Of a stretch of DNA of 64,000 nucleotides, positions 21,208 to 32,206 are shown one piece after another. The notes under the pieces are model-generated. The model was given only the letters and a program-made list of their open reading frames with translations. It searched no databases and was not told where the DNA came from. Position 1 is the first letter of the stretch; each line of letters opens with the position of its first letter. A program made the position numbers and the translations under genes. The DNA comes from Phaeosaccion multiseriatum (Eukaryota > Ochrophyta, other classes): positions 1 through 64,000 of the forward strand of contig OZ218961.1 of the NCBI GenBank assembly GCA_965112735.1. Direction: 5' to 3'.

Positions 21208-22945
21208 ATGATAGACAGAGGGTCGAAGAAGCTCGTCTTAGGCACAGCTATTATGCTGCTGTGCGCCTCTGCTCTGGTGGTCTTGGCTAGTCGGCGAGTA
21301 GCTCATGGGCAGGGGATGGTGCCTCTGCCAGAGGCGGAGGTCCAGGTAGTGCCACGCGAGGAGATTGCCGTAGAGCCAGAGCTAGGCAAGGAGATTGCCG
21401 TAGAGCCAGAGCTGTTCCTCACTCGACGAGTGACTGTTGCCACCATCCCCGACGGGCAAGAGAATCCCTTCGTGCCCTACATCGTGGCCGTGATTGAGGG
21501 CATGGATGAGCACCCCATGATCACCCGCGTGCCCAACGGTTCGCCAGAGAACGAGATAGACTACTACATTTGGTTGGAGCCCCATGCCCGGCGGACTGAG
21601 CAGGAGAGGAAGCTCGGCCCTTTTGTGAACAAAACCATTATTCTCAACTATGGTGAGGAGAGAGAGAGAGAGAGAGAGAAAGGGGGGGAGAGGCAGAGAG
21701 AGAGGAAAAGGGACAGAGAGAGGGACGAGAAAAAATAGATACTGAGATGTGTGTATTTGTCGATATTGGCGGAGAGAAATGGATGGAGAGAGAAGAGACA
21801 AGGAGAGGCGTGGCAAACTTTTGAGGCACCCCCCCCCCCCCCCCTTCCCCCCCACTCCGTGCCCCTCTGTTCTGTTCTATTGTTTGTACTACGCACGTGA
21901 CGAAACAGACGACACGCCGGTCACCCTCTTGTACCAGTCCGGGGGCAAAGCGCGCTGGGTGCAGTCCGGCCAGCAGCGATACCTCGCCGCTTTCAAGAGG
22001 AGCTTCATCCACCAGCAGCTCTACGAATACAAGAAGGCAGCGACGGTAGGCAAGCTCGGCTACAGCCTGCAGGGCAGCAACTACTTCCCCACGTACTATC
22101 CCACAAGAGAGAACGGCATCGTCCGCCACTCCCCCCCCTGGCAGGCCCGCTACCTCAAGTTCTCGTGCTCTCTAAGGAAGGAGCCCAAGCACGGCCCCCC
22201 GGGGGAGCATCACGTCGGACAGCGGACTCGCGTGCTGAGGTGGCTGCATGAATTCGCGGCGGCGGCAGCCCAGGAGGGGGGGGTGGCAGTTGACGGGGAG
22301 GAGGAGGAGGCGGAGGAGGAGGAGGGGGAGGGGAAGGAGGAAGGCAGAGGCGGGCGGATGCCACAGTTGGCACAGTTGGCTGGGTTGCTGCACGAGGAGG
22401 GCGTGGATTATCGAATAGGTACCACCTCGGGCAAACGTGGCTCAGGGGACGAGGGCTACAGCGCAACTATGCTTCACTCCAAGATTGTGGTCACTTGCAA
22501 CCCGAGCAAGTGGGAGGGTGACTGGCGCCTTGCCGAGGCACTCTTCTCAGGGGCCTTGGTCATGGTGGACGACATGTGGACCCCGAAGCCTGTGCCTCTT
22601 CTGGATGGAGTGCATGTGGTGTATTACAGCACTCTGGACGGAGGGCGGGATCTCATGCGCAAGCTGGAGTACTACCTCCGGCACGATGACGAGGCAAGGC
22701 GCATCGGGGAGCAGGGTCAGGAGTACGCATTTCGGCACCTCCAAGTCGTGTCTCTGGCGGACTATGTCATTCGAACGGCGGAGACGGCCTTGCTCGGGGC
22801 AGAGGCGGCAGGGAACTACCCCTACACTGGTCAGATGGCAGTGGACGCTCTCCCCGCGGAGAGGGCGTCCAGTTACCACCACTTGGGGGGTGAGGGAGGG
22901 AGGGGGGAAGCGGCAGAGGGAGGAGGAGACCCGGGGGGGAGCTGA
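21208..22945 (+). CDS. Glycosyltransferase-like type II membrane protein
   Basis: Two exons (21208-21652, 21909-22945), 493 residues. Residues about 9-27 (VLGTAIMLLCASALVVLAS) form a signal anchor, so the enzyme should face the Golgi lumen. The stem has a direct duplication (KEIAVEPEL / EEIAVEPEL). The C-terminal third carries ATMLHSKIVVTCNPSKWEGD, then LAEALFSGALVMVDDMWTP, then LMRKLEYYLRHDDEARRIGE. This is the pattern of the group-1/CgeB-like glycosyltransferase C-terminal domain, with the nucleotide-sugar-binding E-x7-E-like region. A Glu/Gly-rich low-complexity loop at about 255-280 and a Gly-rich tail are species-specific insertions. The intron is short and contains (GA)n right after the donor and a long C run. 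The sugar donor and acceptor cannot be deduced. Confidence 0.7.
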
Positions 22946-23043
22946 GGGGGAGGGAATGGCGCTCATACCGTAAGGTGCTGGGAACGGTTCCTTGAACCGT
23001 GCCACACGCAACCTCGAGCTGAGCATGGAACACGTAACGCTCA

Positions 23044-23243
23044 TCCTTGGGTGAGCTGAGCTGTGGCGGAGCTGAGCTGTGGGTGAGCTGAGCTGTGGCG
23101 GAGCTGAGCTGTGGCGGAGCTGAGCTGTGGCGGAGCTGAGCTGTGGGTGAGCTGAGCTGTGGCGGAGCTGAGCTGTGGCGGAGCTGAGCTGTGGCGGAGC
23201 TGAGCTGTGGCGGAGCTGAGCTGTGGCGGAGCTGAGCTGGAGC
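23044..23243. repeat. GAGCTGAGCTGTGGCG minisatellite
   Basis: About 13 copies of a ~16-bp unit in which GGCG alternates with GGT variants. It lies 100 bp downstream of the glycosyltransferase stop. Confidence 0.93.
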
Positions 23244-24363
23244 TTCCCCAGGCGGAGGCAGAGGCCACCCTCAGAGCCGCGCAGGGGGGCGTCGTCGAGG
23301 CACTCCGAATCCTCGTGCGATAGAAGCGGCTCTGCGGCTCCTGCTGCTCTTCCATCCCTCACCCGCCCCTGTCTGCCTCCCACGCTTGCTTTCACTGACC
23401 TACTGGTGCACTAGCACTGGCTCGGCTCGCTGCGTGCTGGGTGGGGCGTGGATGAGCAAGGGCCCTCGACGGGTGTAGTTGGAGAAGAAGCGCCCTCGAT
23501 GACAGCTGCAGCAGTGAGAAGGAAAGGCCTGTCGCGAGCAGAGCTGGGGCTGGAGCCTCTTCGTCGAGCGTTGAGGCGTGAGAGCAAGCAAGCGTTGGTT
23601 GTGGCGTGACAAAGAGGAGCGCTCCGTCTGGTCTTGGCATATCCCACCTCCTGCAAAGGAGGGAAAGGGACGTGTCCATGCTCAGCCCAGCCATGCGGTA
23701 ACGCATCGCTCCACAGATTCAGGTCCTGACCCCTCCTACTGTACTCGGCCTCTGTGGAGCCCGAGGCGGCGAGGGGCTTGAGAGTGGTCACAGGCTGGCA
23801 GCGACGGAGGGGGCGCCGGTCTAGTCTTGTCGCAGGCGATGGCGATGGCCGAGAGGCACCCGCAGCGGAGGGCCGGGGCGATGATACTCTCACAAGAGCG
23901 GAGGGAGGCCTCTGAGGCCACCAGCAGAGGCCCTAACCCTAACCCAAAGGCCACCAGCAGAGGCCCTAACCCTAACCCAAAGGCCACTAGCAGAGGCCCT
24001 CAGACGCCTCACTCCGCTCTGAGGTGCCTTCGCTCCTGTCTGCACATCTGCCCAGCCTGGCTATGCAGGAAATTGAAACTCTTTGCTACTCAGTTAGCGT
24101 AACACTGAGAAACGTAACACTGAATGGAGAAAACCCTCTTTCCTCCACGACGTACCTTGTATCGTGAGCAGGCCGACTCAGGCCGATGGTCTGGGGGGGG
24201 GGTCCGACGGCTCGTGACATACGTGAAACTGTGGTTTTCTGTTTTCTAGTTTTGGTCCTCCCACGATCAACCCCGAGCATAGGGTTGCTGTATGAGAAAG
24301 CCCTTTCTTGTTCAGAGCCATGGCCGTCGTCTCTGCTTATACCCACGATAAGATACAGTGGTG
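23244..24363. other. Spacer containing interstitial telomere-like units
   Basis: No gene recognised. At 23918-23999 a 33-bp unit (CCACCAGCAGAGG followed by CCCTAACCCTAACCCAAAGG) is repeated two and a half times. Each full copy contains two telomeric hexamers in the same orientation as the chromosome-end array. Confidence 0.7.
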
Positions 24364-25812
24364 ATGGGAGATCTTCGTTGTAAAATGGGCACTGGGCGTG
24401 TGAAGGGGAAGGGGAAGGCAGTGGTGACAGTCGTGGTGAGTGTGGCGTTTTTCGCTGTCCTAGCGTGGTGGGCTCGTCCACTGTATGCCACGATCTTCCT
24501 GGGGGAACGAGATGAGAGGCTTGCTGTTGCCGCCCGTCCAGTGCCCCAGCACAATCATGCCGACCATCTCTCCTCTGGTCGTATCCACGCTCGAGGGCTG
24601 GGCGCGGGTGGGCAGTGGGGGGAGCTCCTCGGCAGCAGAGCAGCTTGGCGAGAAGCAGCAGGCGTACACCACCCCCCACTGAAAAGCAGCTCTCGCAAGG
24701 CTGGTTTTCACGCCTTCTACCATCACGCCAAGAAGAAGCGTCAAAAGCCTCAACAAGAAGAGGAGGGAGAAGAAGGGGTTGAAGCCATCAAGGGAGAAGA
24801 ACCACCTCTCGTCGAGGGGCACGTTCCTGAGGACGACGGATGCAGTGCCCTTCTAGTGGCGACCAACTCCACCTTGCTCAATGCACAGGTGCATCGCCTC
24901 AAAGTCGCTCCAGAACGGTTCGAGTTTCTCCACATTGGCAAGGCCGGAGGTGGGACCATCAAGGAGCGCTACGAGCAGTGGTGGAAGCTCGGTCTGTCAC
25001 GCATTCACCCCAGGCCGAACCCCAAGGTCTTCAAAGCAGACGCTGAGACCTTCCTCGCGCTATCGTTAAGGGATCCTGTGGACCGCTTCGTGTCGGGCTT
25101 TTACTGGAGAATCTTCTTGATGAAGCAATGCGAGGAGGGGCAGCAGGGCAACAGCAACGCGAAGAGTACAGAAGACCATTGTAGGCTTCATGTACAGAAA
25201 GATGAGTATAATGTGCTGTTCACTGTCCACAAGCAAAACGTAAACTCATTAGCTGAGAGGCTCTGCACTGATCACCGGGACTATGAGGACGCCACGCAAC
25301 ACGTGCTGAAGATCGGCCACTTGCGAAGCTCCATCCAAGACTGGCTGGGGAAGAATGCTTGGAAGAAGAAGGCCAACCTGATTACCCCCATCGTTCTGGA
25401 GCCCGGCTTCAACATGATGTCGCAGATCGATGACGCGATGCAGTGGCTCAACACCAAGCTCAACTTTGAGGCGGACCCCCAGGCCTGGGCCGCTCGAGAA
25501 ACGCACGTACAGCTCAAGGACTGCGAGGTGAAGGTGAAGGAGGCCAAGGAGCTCGCCACCCAAGCAACCCCTTCCGATTCCGATTCCGATTCCACTTCTG
25601 ATTCCGATTCCCGTTCCAAGCAGTACGATTCGACGCATTCGTCCGCGGGGCTGAGCACCCGCGTGCCCTTGTCTGCGGCAGGAGAGAGGTGCCTGCTGCA
25701 GTACTATGAGGCGGACTACGCCACCCTGAGGGCCCTGAGGGACACGGCGTGCAAGACGAGGGAGTGCAAGAGGGCTGTCAAGGCCATGCTGCAGCGCCGG
25801 GACTTGTGGTGA
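24364..25812 (+). CDS. Type II membrane sulfotransferase (sulfotransferase-2 family-like)
   Basis: Single exon, 482 residues; the first ATG is at 24364. A basic N-terminus (RVKGKGK) is followed by a transmembrane anchor at about residues 19-36, a Lys/Glu-rich stem, and the catalytic region. FEFLHIGKAGGGTIKERY (HIGKAGGGT at 190-198) is the PAPS 5'-phosphosulfate loop. LSLRDPVDRFVSGFYW (Arg 236, Ser 244) is the 3'-phosphate motif. Both are intact, so activity is plausible. The role would be Golgi sulfation of a glycan; the acceptor is unknown. A run of Ser-Asp dipeptides (about residues 402-418) splits the C-terminal region. This is the second sulfotransferase in the window. It shares fold and topology with the gene at 11502 but is not a close duplicate. 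Confidence 0.8.
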   Translation: MGDLRCKMGTGRVKGKGKAVVTVVVSVAFFAVLAWWARPLYATIFLGERDERLAVAARPVPQHNHADHLSSGRIHARGLGAGGQWGELLGSRAAWREAAGVHHPPLKSSSRKAGFHAFYHHAKKKRQKPQQEEEGEEGVEAIKGEEPPLVEGHVPEDDGCSALLVATNSTLLNAQVHRLKVAPERFEFLHIGKAGGGTIKERYEQWWKLGLSRIHPRPNPKVFKADAETFLALSLRDPVDRFVSGFYWRIFLMKQCEEGQQGNSNAKSTEDHCRLHVQKDEYNVLFTVHKQNVNSLAERLCTDHRDYEDATQHVLKIGHLRSSIQDWLGKNAWKKKANLITPIVLEPGFNMMSQIDDAMQWLNTKLNFEADPQAWAARETHVQLKDCEVKVKEAKELATQATPSDSDSDSTSDSDSRSKQYDSTHSSAGLSTRVPLSAAGERCLLQYYEADYATLRALRDTACKTRECKRAVKAMLQRRDLW

Positions 25813-26310
25813 GGAACCAACTGTGAGTGGGGTTGTTGCGTATCCACGTGGAACAGGAATAATAGGAGGGGCTGTACCGAAGCTCTACAACCACCACCGC
25901 CTCTCTCCCTTCTTCCCTCCGGGGTGGAAATTATGTTTTAGGTATTTTAGACAAGGACAGTGTATACTTGGTCTGTAAGGCGCAGATCGATACCGCTCTT
26001 ATAGCCTTACCACTCGCCTGTTAATACGTTTCTTTGCCAAATAGGAGGGGGGGGACGTGGGCATGTGTACAATACGCAAACAACTTATTTGGGGGGTAAA
26101 TCAGTGAAGTTGTTATATAAATATATGATCAAGAGGGGACACGGTGTGCCCCGCCTTGCCTCCCCTCAGCCCGCAGGAGGCTCCAAGGGCAAGGGGGAAG
26201 CCTTTGGCCCTTTGGCCTTCATGCCCTCATGCACCCATTGTTGCCGAGGCCCAATCCGAGGCCCAATCATCCCCCCCAGAGCTTAATTCAAATAGGGGTG
26301 GACCCAGTCG

Positions 26311-26342
<32 letters not shown>

Positions 26343-26929
26343 GGAGGACTCCTCAATCACCCTCAATCACCCCCCCCCCTCAGCCGCCGTGCGTCCGTCA
26401 CCTCAAGTCAGTTTGGGGGTGCTGTTTGGGGGGGCTACAGCACAGCACAATCAGAGGGCTCCTTGCGTGTCGCTGTCTGGGGGTTGTGCGTGTCCGTGTG
26501 CGTGTGTGTGTGCGTGCGTACCCGTTCGGGGCAGACAGACAGACAGACCGACGGGCAGAGAGCGTTGGTGGAGGCGCGCGCTGCAAGCTGCCTCCAGGGC
26601 CAACAGGACTGGAACAGTTCGCAGTTTGCAGTTTCAGGCTCAGAGGCTGTGCAGGAGCTGCTCCTCGCCCCCCGCTGGTGTGCCGCGGCTGAGAGCAGGT
26701 GTTGGCGTAGGCCGTTCGAGCAGTCGCTTTCGTAAGGGCTCACGTGGGCCTAACGTACATATAGCAGAGATGTTCCCCCACGGGAGCGTGAAGGTGAGAG
26801 CCTGGCAAGTCTCCACTATTGTTCCGCGGACCACCCACTGTGTCTGTATCGCCGATTGCCCACAAGAGGCATCAGTGAGGTGCGGGTGCGCGCGTGGTTC
26901 ACCACCCCCCACCACGGCACTACAGCACG
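25813..26929. other. Convergent spacer
   Basis: Between the 3' ends of the sulfotransferase and the VMA22-like gene. Contains (TC)n at 26311-26338, a C run, and GTGTGCGTGCG repeats near 26490-26520. No gene or RNA recognised; open frames are low-complexity. Confidence 0.55.
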
Positions 26930-27015
26930 TCAATTACCTCCCGTCTCCTCTGACTCTGCTGCTCCTTGTGCTGCTGCTGGAACGCCTGCCTCTTGCTGTC
27001 CCACCCCCTGCCCCC

Positions 27016-27060
<45 letters not shown>

Positions 27061-27793
27061 TCCTGCTCGCCCTCCCGGCCCTGAGGTCTCGGAGCTGCTG
27101 CTGCAGGGCCTGCACTCGGTAGGCAAGGTCCGCCGCCACCAGCACACATCCCATGGCCCTTCCGAAGTCCTTTGCGGCGCTCTTGAGCGGCCGAGGCACC
27201 AACCCACCGAACAGCACGAGAGGGTCGTTGGGGCCTACGCCGCCGCTGCTGCTGCTGCTGCCCTCCCCTCCTCCTCCTTCTCGGCCGTCGCTATTGTCAG
27301 CTGCCATCGAGGCAGAAGAGGCGGTAGCAGCAGAAGCAGCAGCGCCTGTGGCAGGGATAGTGCCGGACGTGAGAGACTCCCTCCTCTTGCGCAGCGCCAC
27401 GCCACCGCCCGCCGGACCCGCCACCAGAGAGGAGCCACGCCGCCGCCGGCTGAAGATGCCCCCCGGAGGAAGCGACGCCCGAATGCTGTCTCCTCCTCCT
27501 CCTCCCCCTCCTCCTTGCCGGACTTTGTCGTCCATGGAGAGCTCGTAAGACGCCTGCAGGTCTTCTCTGGCGTTGAGCACGGACACCGACCTGCCCGCAG
27601 AGCCCATGCGCGCCTTGGTGAGGTTGAAGAAGCCCGTCTTGACGCAGCGGTTGAGGTCTGCGCGGATGTTGCACAGGTCCTCTGCTGTGTCGAGGAGGGC
27701 GAGCAAGAGGTCGTCCTCTCGCTTCGCCTCCGCCGCCTCCGTGGCCTCCGCCACCGGTAAGTTCGCAGACGGCAAGAGCGCAGCAGACATCAT
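26930..27793 (-). CDS. VMA22/CCDC115-like V-ATPase assembly factor
   Basis: The first ATG is at 27793, giving 287 residues in one exon. An N-terminal helix (LLLALLDTAEDLCNIRADLN) leads into GFFNLTKARMGSAGRSVSVL, a variable Gly/Ser-rich linker, and the diagnostic block DPLVLFGGLVPRPLKSAAKD followed by a coiled coil (LAYRVQALQQQLRDL). The short N-terminal helix with SLAKARY-like motif, linker, and DPLxWFGxLVPxxLRxA block is the architecture of CCDC115 (yeast Vma22). In the ER this protein helps assemble the V0 sector of the vacuolar proton ATPase. A poly-Gln tract (about 14 residues from CTG repeats at 27020-27058) and a Gly/Ala-rich tail are added at the C-terminus. Confidence 0.75.
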
Positions 27794-28039
27794 GGCACCT
27801 CTCACCTGCCCCTTCTTTCCTCTCTTCACAAGCGGATGAAGCTGTAGAAAACGGGAAATGGAGGGGAATGTTGGGTGGGGATGGCAGTGGAAGGTTGTTA
27901 ACGAGGCGTCTGAGCAGAAGAAGAAACTTCATAGAGCTAGAGGCTTAAAGCCTCGAAACACGCCATCCCCCGTGGTCTCACGGGTCCCCTTTACACTGTA
28001 TCACTACTTCGCTACGTTCTTCACCGCTACTCAGAGAGA
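27794..28039. promoter_or_regulatory. Putative bidirectional promoter (VMA22-like / PH-like)
   Basis: 246 bp between divergent ATGs. Contains GGATGGCAGTGGAAGG (27878-27893). No TATA box is clear. Confidence 0.35.
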
Positions 28040-29651
28040 ATGGCTGCAGCTCTGGCCTTCTGCCCGTGCCTTAAAGGCCTGGTCGCTGACTGGGAGCGCT
28101 CCTCGGAGAGGAAGGCAACCAAGCACAGGTTGAGAGCAGGGGGCGAGTTCTCGAGGAGAGCCAAGTGGTTCGGGGTCGGGATGGGAAACGCCAAGGTCGT
28201 CGCAAGGCTGCACGCGGAGGTGAGAGCGGGGAGAGAGGGAGGGAGGGAAGAGACACGGAGGGAGGAGGGGGGGGGGGGCTGTTCGGCTGGATCCGCCTTC
28301 TTTACGCTGTCTTCCTGCTCAAGACCAAGGTCTCCATGTGTCCATCTCGAATTAATGTCCCCAAATGCCCCTGAACGTTTCCAGGCGGACACGGTGCTGC
28401 AGTGGCGCGAGCTCGACAAAGAGGACTGGCGAGAAGTCGACCTCCTCGATGTTAAAGTAGGTGCCTTACTCCAGTACAGTGTATAGGGATCTTGACGGTA
28501 TAGTGCCTTCCTTGCCCTGATATATGTGGATAGAGTACGTATGAGTATCTTCCATCCCTCCCCGCACATCTCAGCCAGCCGCCACTTCTTCCTCAGCGAC
28601 TCAGCGGGGGGGGGCAAGACGACACCCCATGCAGTGTGATTGAGTCATGCCTCACCCCTTGAAGGCTTGCCTCCCCCACGGAAGGATTCAATAATTCCTC
28701 CCCCCTTGAAGGCTTACCCCCTAGGAATGAAATGATGAGCGAGTTTTGCCCTGGTGCTGTGCTGCTGTATCACTAACTGCTCCAGGTGGTGGACAAGAGC
28801 GGCGACAAGGGTCTCTCTCTGGTCTCGCGCACGGGCGACTTGCTGCTGCAGCTCGAGGCGGGGCAGGCAGAGACGAGGGACACTTGGGCAGACGACCTCA
28901 CTGTGCTGTGCCAAGAGCTCCGGTGAGGAGGAGGGGGGGTGCTACTGTACTGCAGTTGTTCGTGATAGCACTACATCAATTGGTGGTACAGCATGCCATG
29001 CTCTTGGTTCTGTGAAGCGGGACCATTCGCTCCACTCTTCTGCTCTTGACGCATGCAATGCTATATCGCCAACTCCTGCTGTATCTCATCACCAACTGCT
29101 CAGGGAGAACCCTCTGGCCCGGCGGGAGGCGACTCAATCGGTGAAGGACCGCCTCAAGTCGCAGGCTGTGAAGCAGGCACACACGCAGCAGAGGCAGCTC
29201 GAGCTTGCCAGAGCCAAGAGGGACGCGGAGGCACGCAAGGCGCAGCACATGGAGGGTCTCAAGGGGCTGCAGTACACCGCCATTGTGAGTTGTGAGTAGT
29301 GAGTGGGTTGGTGATGTACACCGCCAGTTGGGAGTGAATGTGTTTGTCATACTATACCCCGCCAGTTGGAAGCCTCAGCATCAGAGCCTTACCTAACGTG
29401 GCAAAGAGAGGTGCAACGGAGGGAAGGCACCTCACTTGCAGTTTCCGTTTCAGTTTCATGTTTCAGCCTGCGGTCGTAGGCAACTGTGAAGGGAGTGGGC
29501 CTGTGCCTTGACAAGCTGTGCACACACTAGGCAGTGGCACACGCTATGTCCCTCACCCATAAACCCCTCACCCCTCACCCCGTCCTGTGCTGCTGCTGTG
29601 TGGCGTGTGTGCGTCTATGGCAATGAGCAGGCGATGGCCAACCGCCCTTGA
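28040..29651 (+). CDS. Small PH-like, coiled-coil protein
   Basis: Five exons (28040-28219, 28385-28456, 28786-28922, 29104-29284, 29631-29651), 196 residues, all GT-AG and in frame; the last exon encodes only AMANRP. The middle (VVDKSGDKGLSLVSRTGDLL ... DTWADDLTVLCQEL) resembles the last strands and C-terminal helix of a pleckstrin-homology domain. The C-terminal part is a basic helical stretch (KDRLKSQAVKQAHTQQRQLE). PH-like modules bind phosphoinositides or proteins, but I cannot name the family. Introns 2 and 3 end in nearly the same sequence, TATCACTAACTGCTCCAG and CATCACCAACTGCTCAG, a plausible branch point plus acceptor that is also a member of the dispersed word family. Intron 4 contains decayed copies of the exon 4 end. 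Confidence 0.55.
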
Positions 29652-30803
29652 CCCAAACGATGAGCGGCAAGCTCCTTTCGTGCCCTTGACCCAAACGATG
29701 CCTCTACTTGGGCTCTTCCAGCCCCACAGAAAGGTGTGGGGAGGGCGGGGGGGGGGCTGAAGGAGGCAGCGAGGAGCTTACTGACATTAGTGTCAACAGA
29801 AAGCGCACAGCGTAAGGCACACACACGGCAAAGCAGAGGTGATACAGCAGAGGCAGTCGCCAGCAGAGAAGGAGACTCCCTCTGCAGCGACACTTCACTC
29901 ACTCCCTCAGCACGAGCAGCAGCGGGTGTCAGGACAGGACCGTGGCTATGGAGGCCTCTGGACCTCCATACCGAGGCCTCAGGAAGTCTTCGAACGTCTT
30001 CACAAGAGCTCTATTCACACAAGCTCTGGGCCGTATTCTAGCGAAGGCCCCAAGGACCTTAGGGTTAGCGTCTCTGAGCCGCTGGAGCTCGTTGGGCTCG
30101 TTGGGCTCATTGGGTTATGGAGCTGCCACAGCACGGCACAGGAGCTCATCCACCCGTGCCTACGTGCCACCACCTGCTGCTCCTGTGCTTGGGCAAGCCT
30201 CAGAAGGCTCCAGTCGGTGCTGCTTGCTGTTTCACTTCAGCCTTCACCTCACCTCACCTCACCTCACGTCACCTCACGGATGAAATGCTCCGCTCTGCTC
30301 TCTTCTCGCGCTGACACTTCATAAGCAGCAGCAGCCGCAGTAGCAGCAGTTGGTGATACGGCATGAGGAGCAGCAGCAGTTGGTGCGACGGCATGAGGAG
30401 TAGAAGCAGCCGGTGAAACAGCAACAGCATGTGCTAGTGCAGCAGATGGTGATACAGCAGCAGCATGTGCTAGTGCAGCAGATGGTGATACAGCAGCACT
30501 GGTGCTAGTGTGTGCAGCACTGGGGGGCACGAGTTGGTGACACAGTGACAGGGGCGTGCGGCAAAAAGGTTGCCCTCTCTTTCCCCTCGGGGGGATAGAG
30601 GGGAGAAGGGCCGATTCGATTCTACATTCAGTCGGATGCATTGTCCACTGAAGCTTTACGTTTCAGTTGCAGTTTATGAAGTCCTTACCACCCATGTCGA
30701 TCGAGAAACCGATATATTGTACTGCATTGGTTCACTCACCCTGCCCCTCCTTACGTGGGCGAATGAGCCTAAACTCCAACTCCCTCCCCCCTCACTAATG
30801 CCT
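29652..30803. other. Convergent spacer with clustered dispersed words
   Basis: Between the PH-like gene and importin-5. Contains CCTCACCTCAC repeats (30240-30280) and a cluster of TTGGTGATACAGCAG-like words (30341-30550), some arranged with AGCATGTGCTAGTGCAGCAG as a tandem unit. No gene recognised. Confidence 0.6.
30324..30550. repeat. Cluster of CAGCAGNTGGTGATAC words
   Basis: At least six variants of the word GCAGTTGGTGATACAGCAGC occur here. Two identical 39-bp units containing CAGATGGTGATACAGCAG and AGCATGTGCTAGTGCAG lie in tandem (about 30426-30500). Confidence 0.85.
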
Positions 30804-32174
30804 TCACAGCTCCTCCTTGCAGCGCTGGTTGAGCTGATCGGTGGTCAGCCCAAGCATCTGGTCCCTCCTGAGCCCCGCCGCCTCCAGCTGCCCCACCACC
30901 GTCTCGAACACGGTCCCGTGCGTGCTCTGCACCCCCTGCAGCAGAGCCTCGAGCCTCCTCCTGCTGTCCTCATCCACCAGCTGCCTCCCCCACAGCTCCT
31001 CCCGCGTCTCGGCCGAAAGGTGCGTGGGGGGTTGGACAGCAGCGCCGTCGCCAGCACCAGCACCAGCAGCGGCAGTTGGTGGTACGGCAGTAGGGGGGTC
31101 GATCCCCAGCCCGGCGGCGAGGTCCGCGTCTTCCTGCTCGCTGGTCTGGTACACCATGCATTGCAGAAGGCCGAACAGCAGCACGGGAACGTTCTCGGAC
31201 CCTTCCCCAAGCAGCACGGGGTGCCCCTGCTCGGCGAGGGAGATGACGTATCTGTGGCAGTCGTGCGCCTCTATAATGTCCTCTCGGATAGGGAGGAGGG
31301 ACAGGAGTTGACCCATGAGCCCCACTCGCTCCATGCCCCCCGGGAGGCGCACCGAGGGCCTGTGGATCAGGATCTGGGGGGGGGGGGGGGGCAAAACAAG
31401 GCGCACACACACGCACACTCTCTCAGACACCCACACGCAGACACACATGCACACACACACACACCCTTTCCTCCCCTCACCTTGATGCATGCAGAGACTG
31501 CGTTCTCCACATCCGTGCCCCCCTCCCCCGTGCTCTGCGCGGCCCGAATCATGGCCAGCAGCGCCTCCAACGCCTCCCCTCCAACACTTTGAGTCTGGCT
31601 ACTCTGCGCCAGCTGTGACTGTGACCCCCCCCCGTCGAAGTGCGCCCCTCTGTGTCCCTCTGCCATGACGCCAATGCCGTAGGCCGCTGCCTGCCTCATG
31701 CCGCTCTCCTCCCCACCCCCCCGGAGCAAAGCCACGCAGAGGGGCAGGAGGTCCCGTATCAAGTCGTGCCCTCCCTCCCCGCAGTGCTCCACCACGTCAA
31801 TGCACATACACAGCGCACAGGAGCGGAGAGAGTCCGGCAACGGCATGGACTGGCCTGCCTCCTGCTCTCCAGTGCCATGGCCTGCACCGCCTGGCAGCAG
31901 CATGCCCCACACCCAGGCGAAGAGCAGCTCCTGAAAGAGCGGCAGCATGGCTGGGCCCTTGGCCTTGAGCAGCCACCCCAAAGAGTCCGTCACACTGGTC
32001 ATGAGGTCGTCTTCCCACTCCTCCTCCTCCTCGAAGGCATCCTCTCCGATGAATTCGTCCCCTGCGATGATGGCGGCGCGTTGCTGGGAACGGTCAATGG
32101 ATACAATGGCCTTGTCGCGAAGCAGACACACGATGGGCCGCAGGAGGGACTCCGCCACCGGGATGGGCACCCTC

Positions 32175-32206
<32 letters not shown>

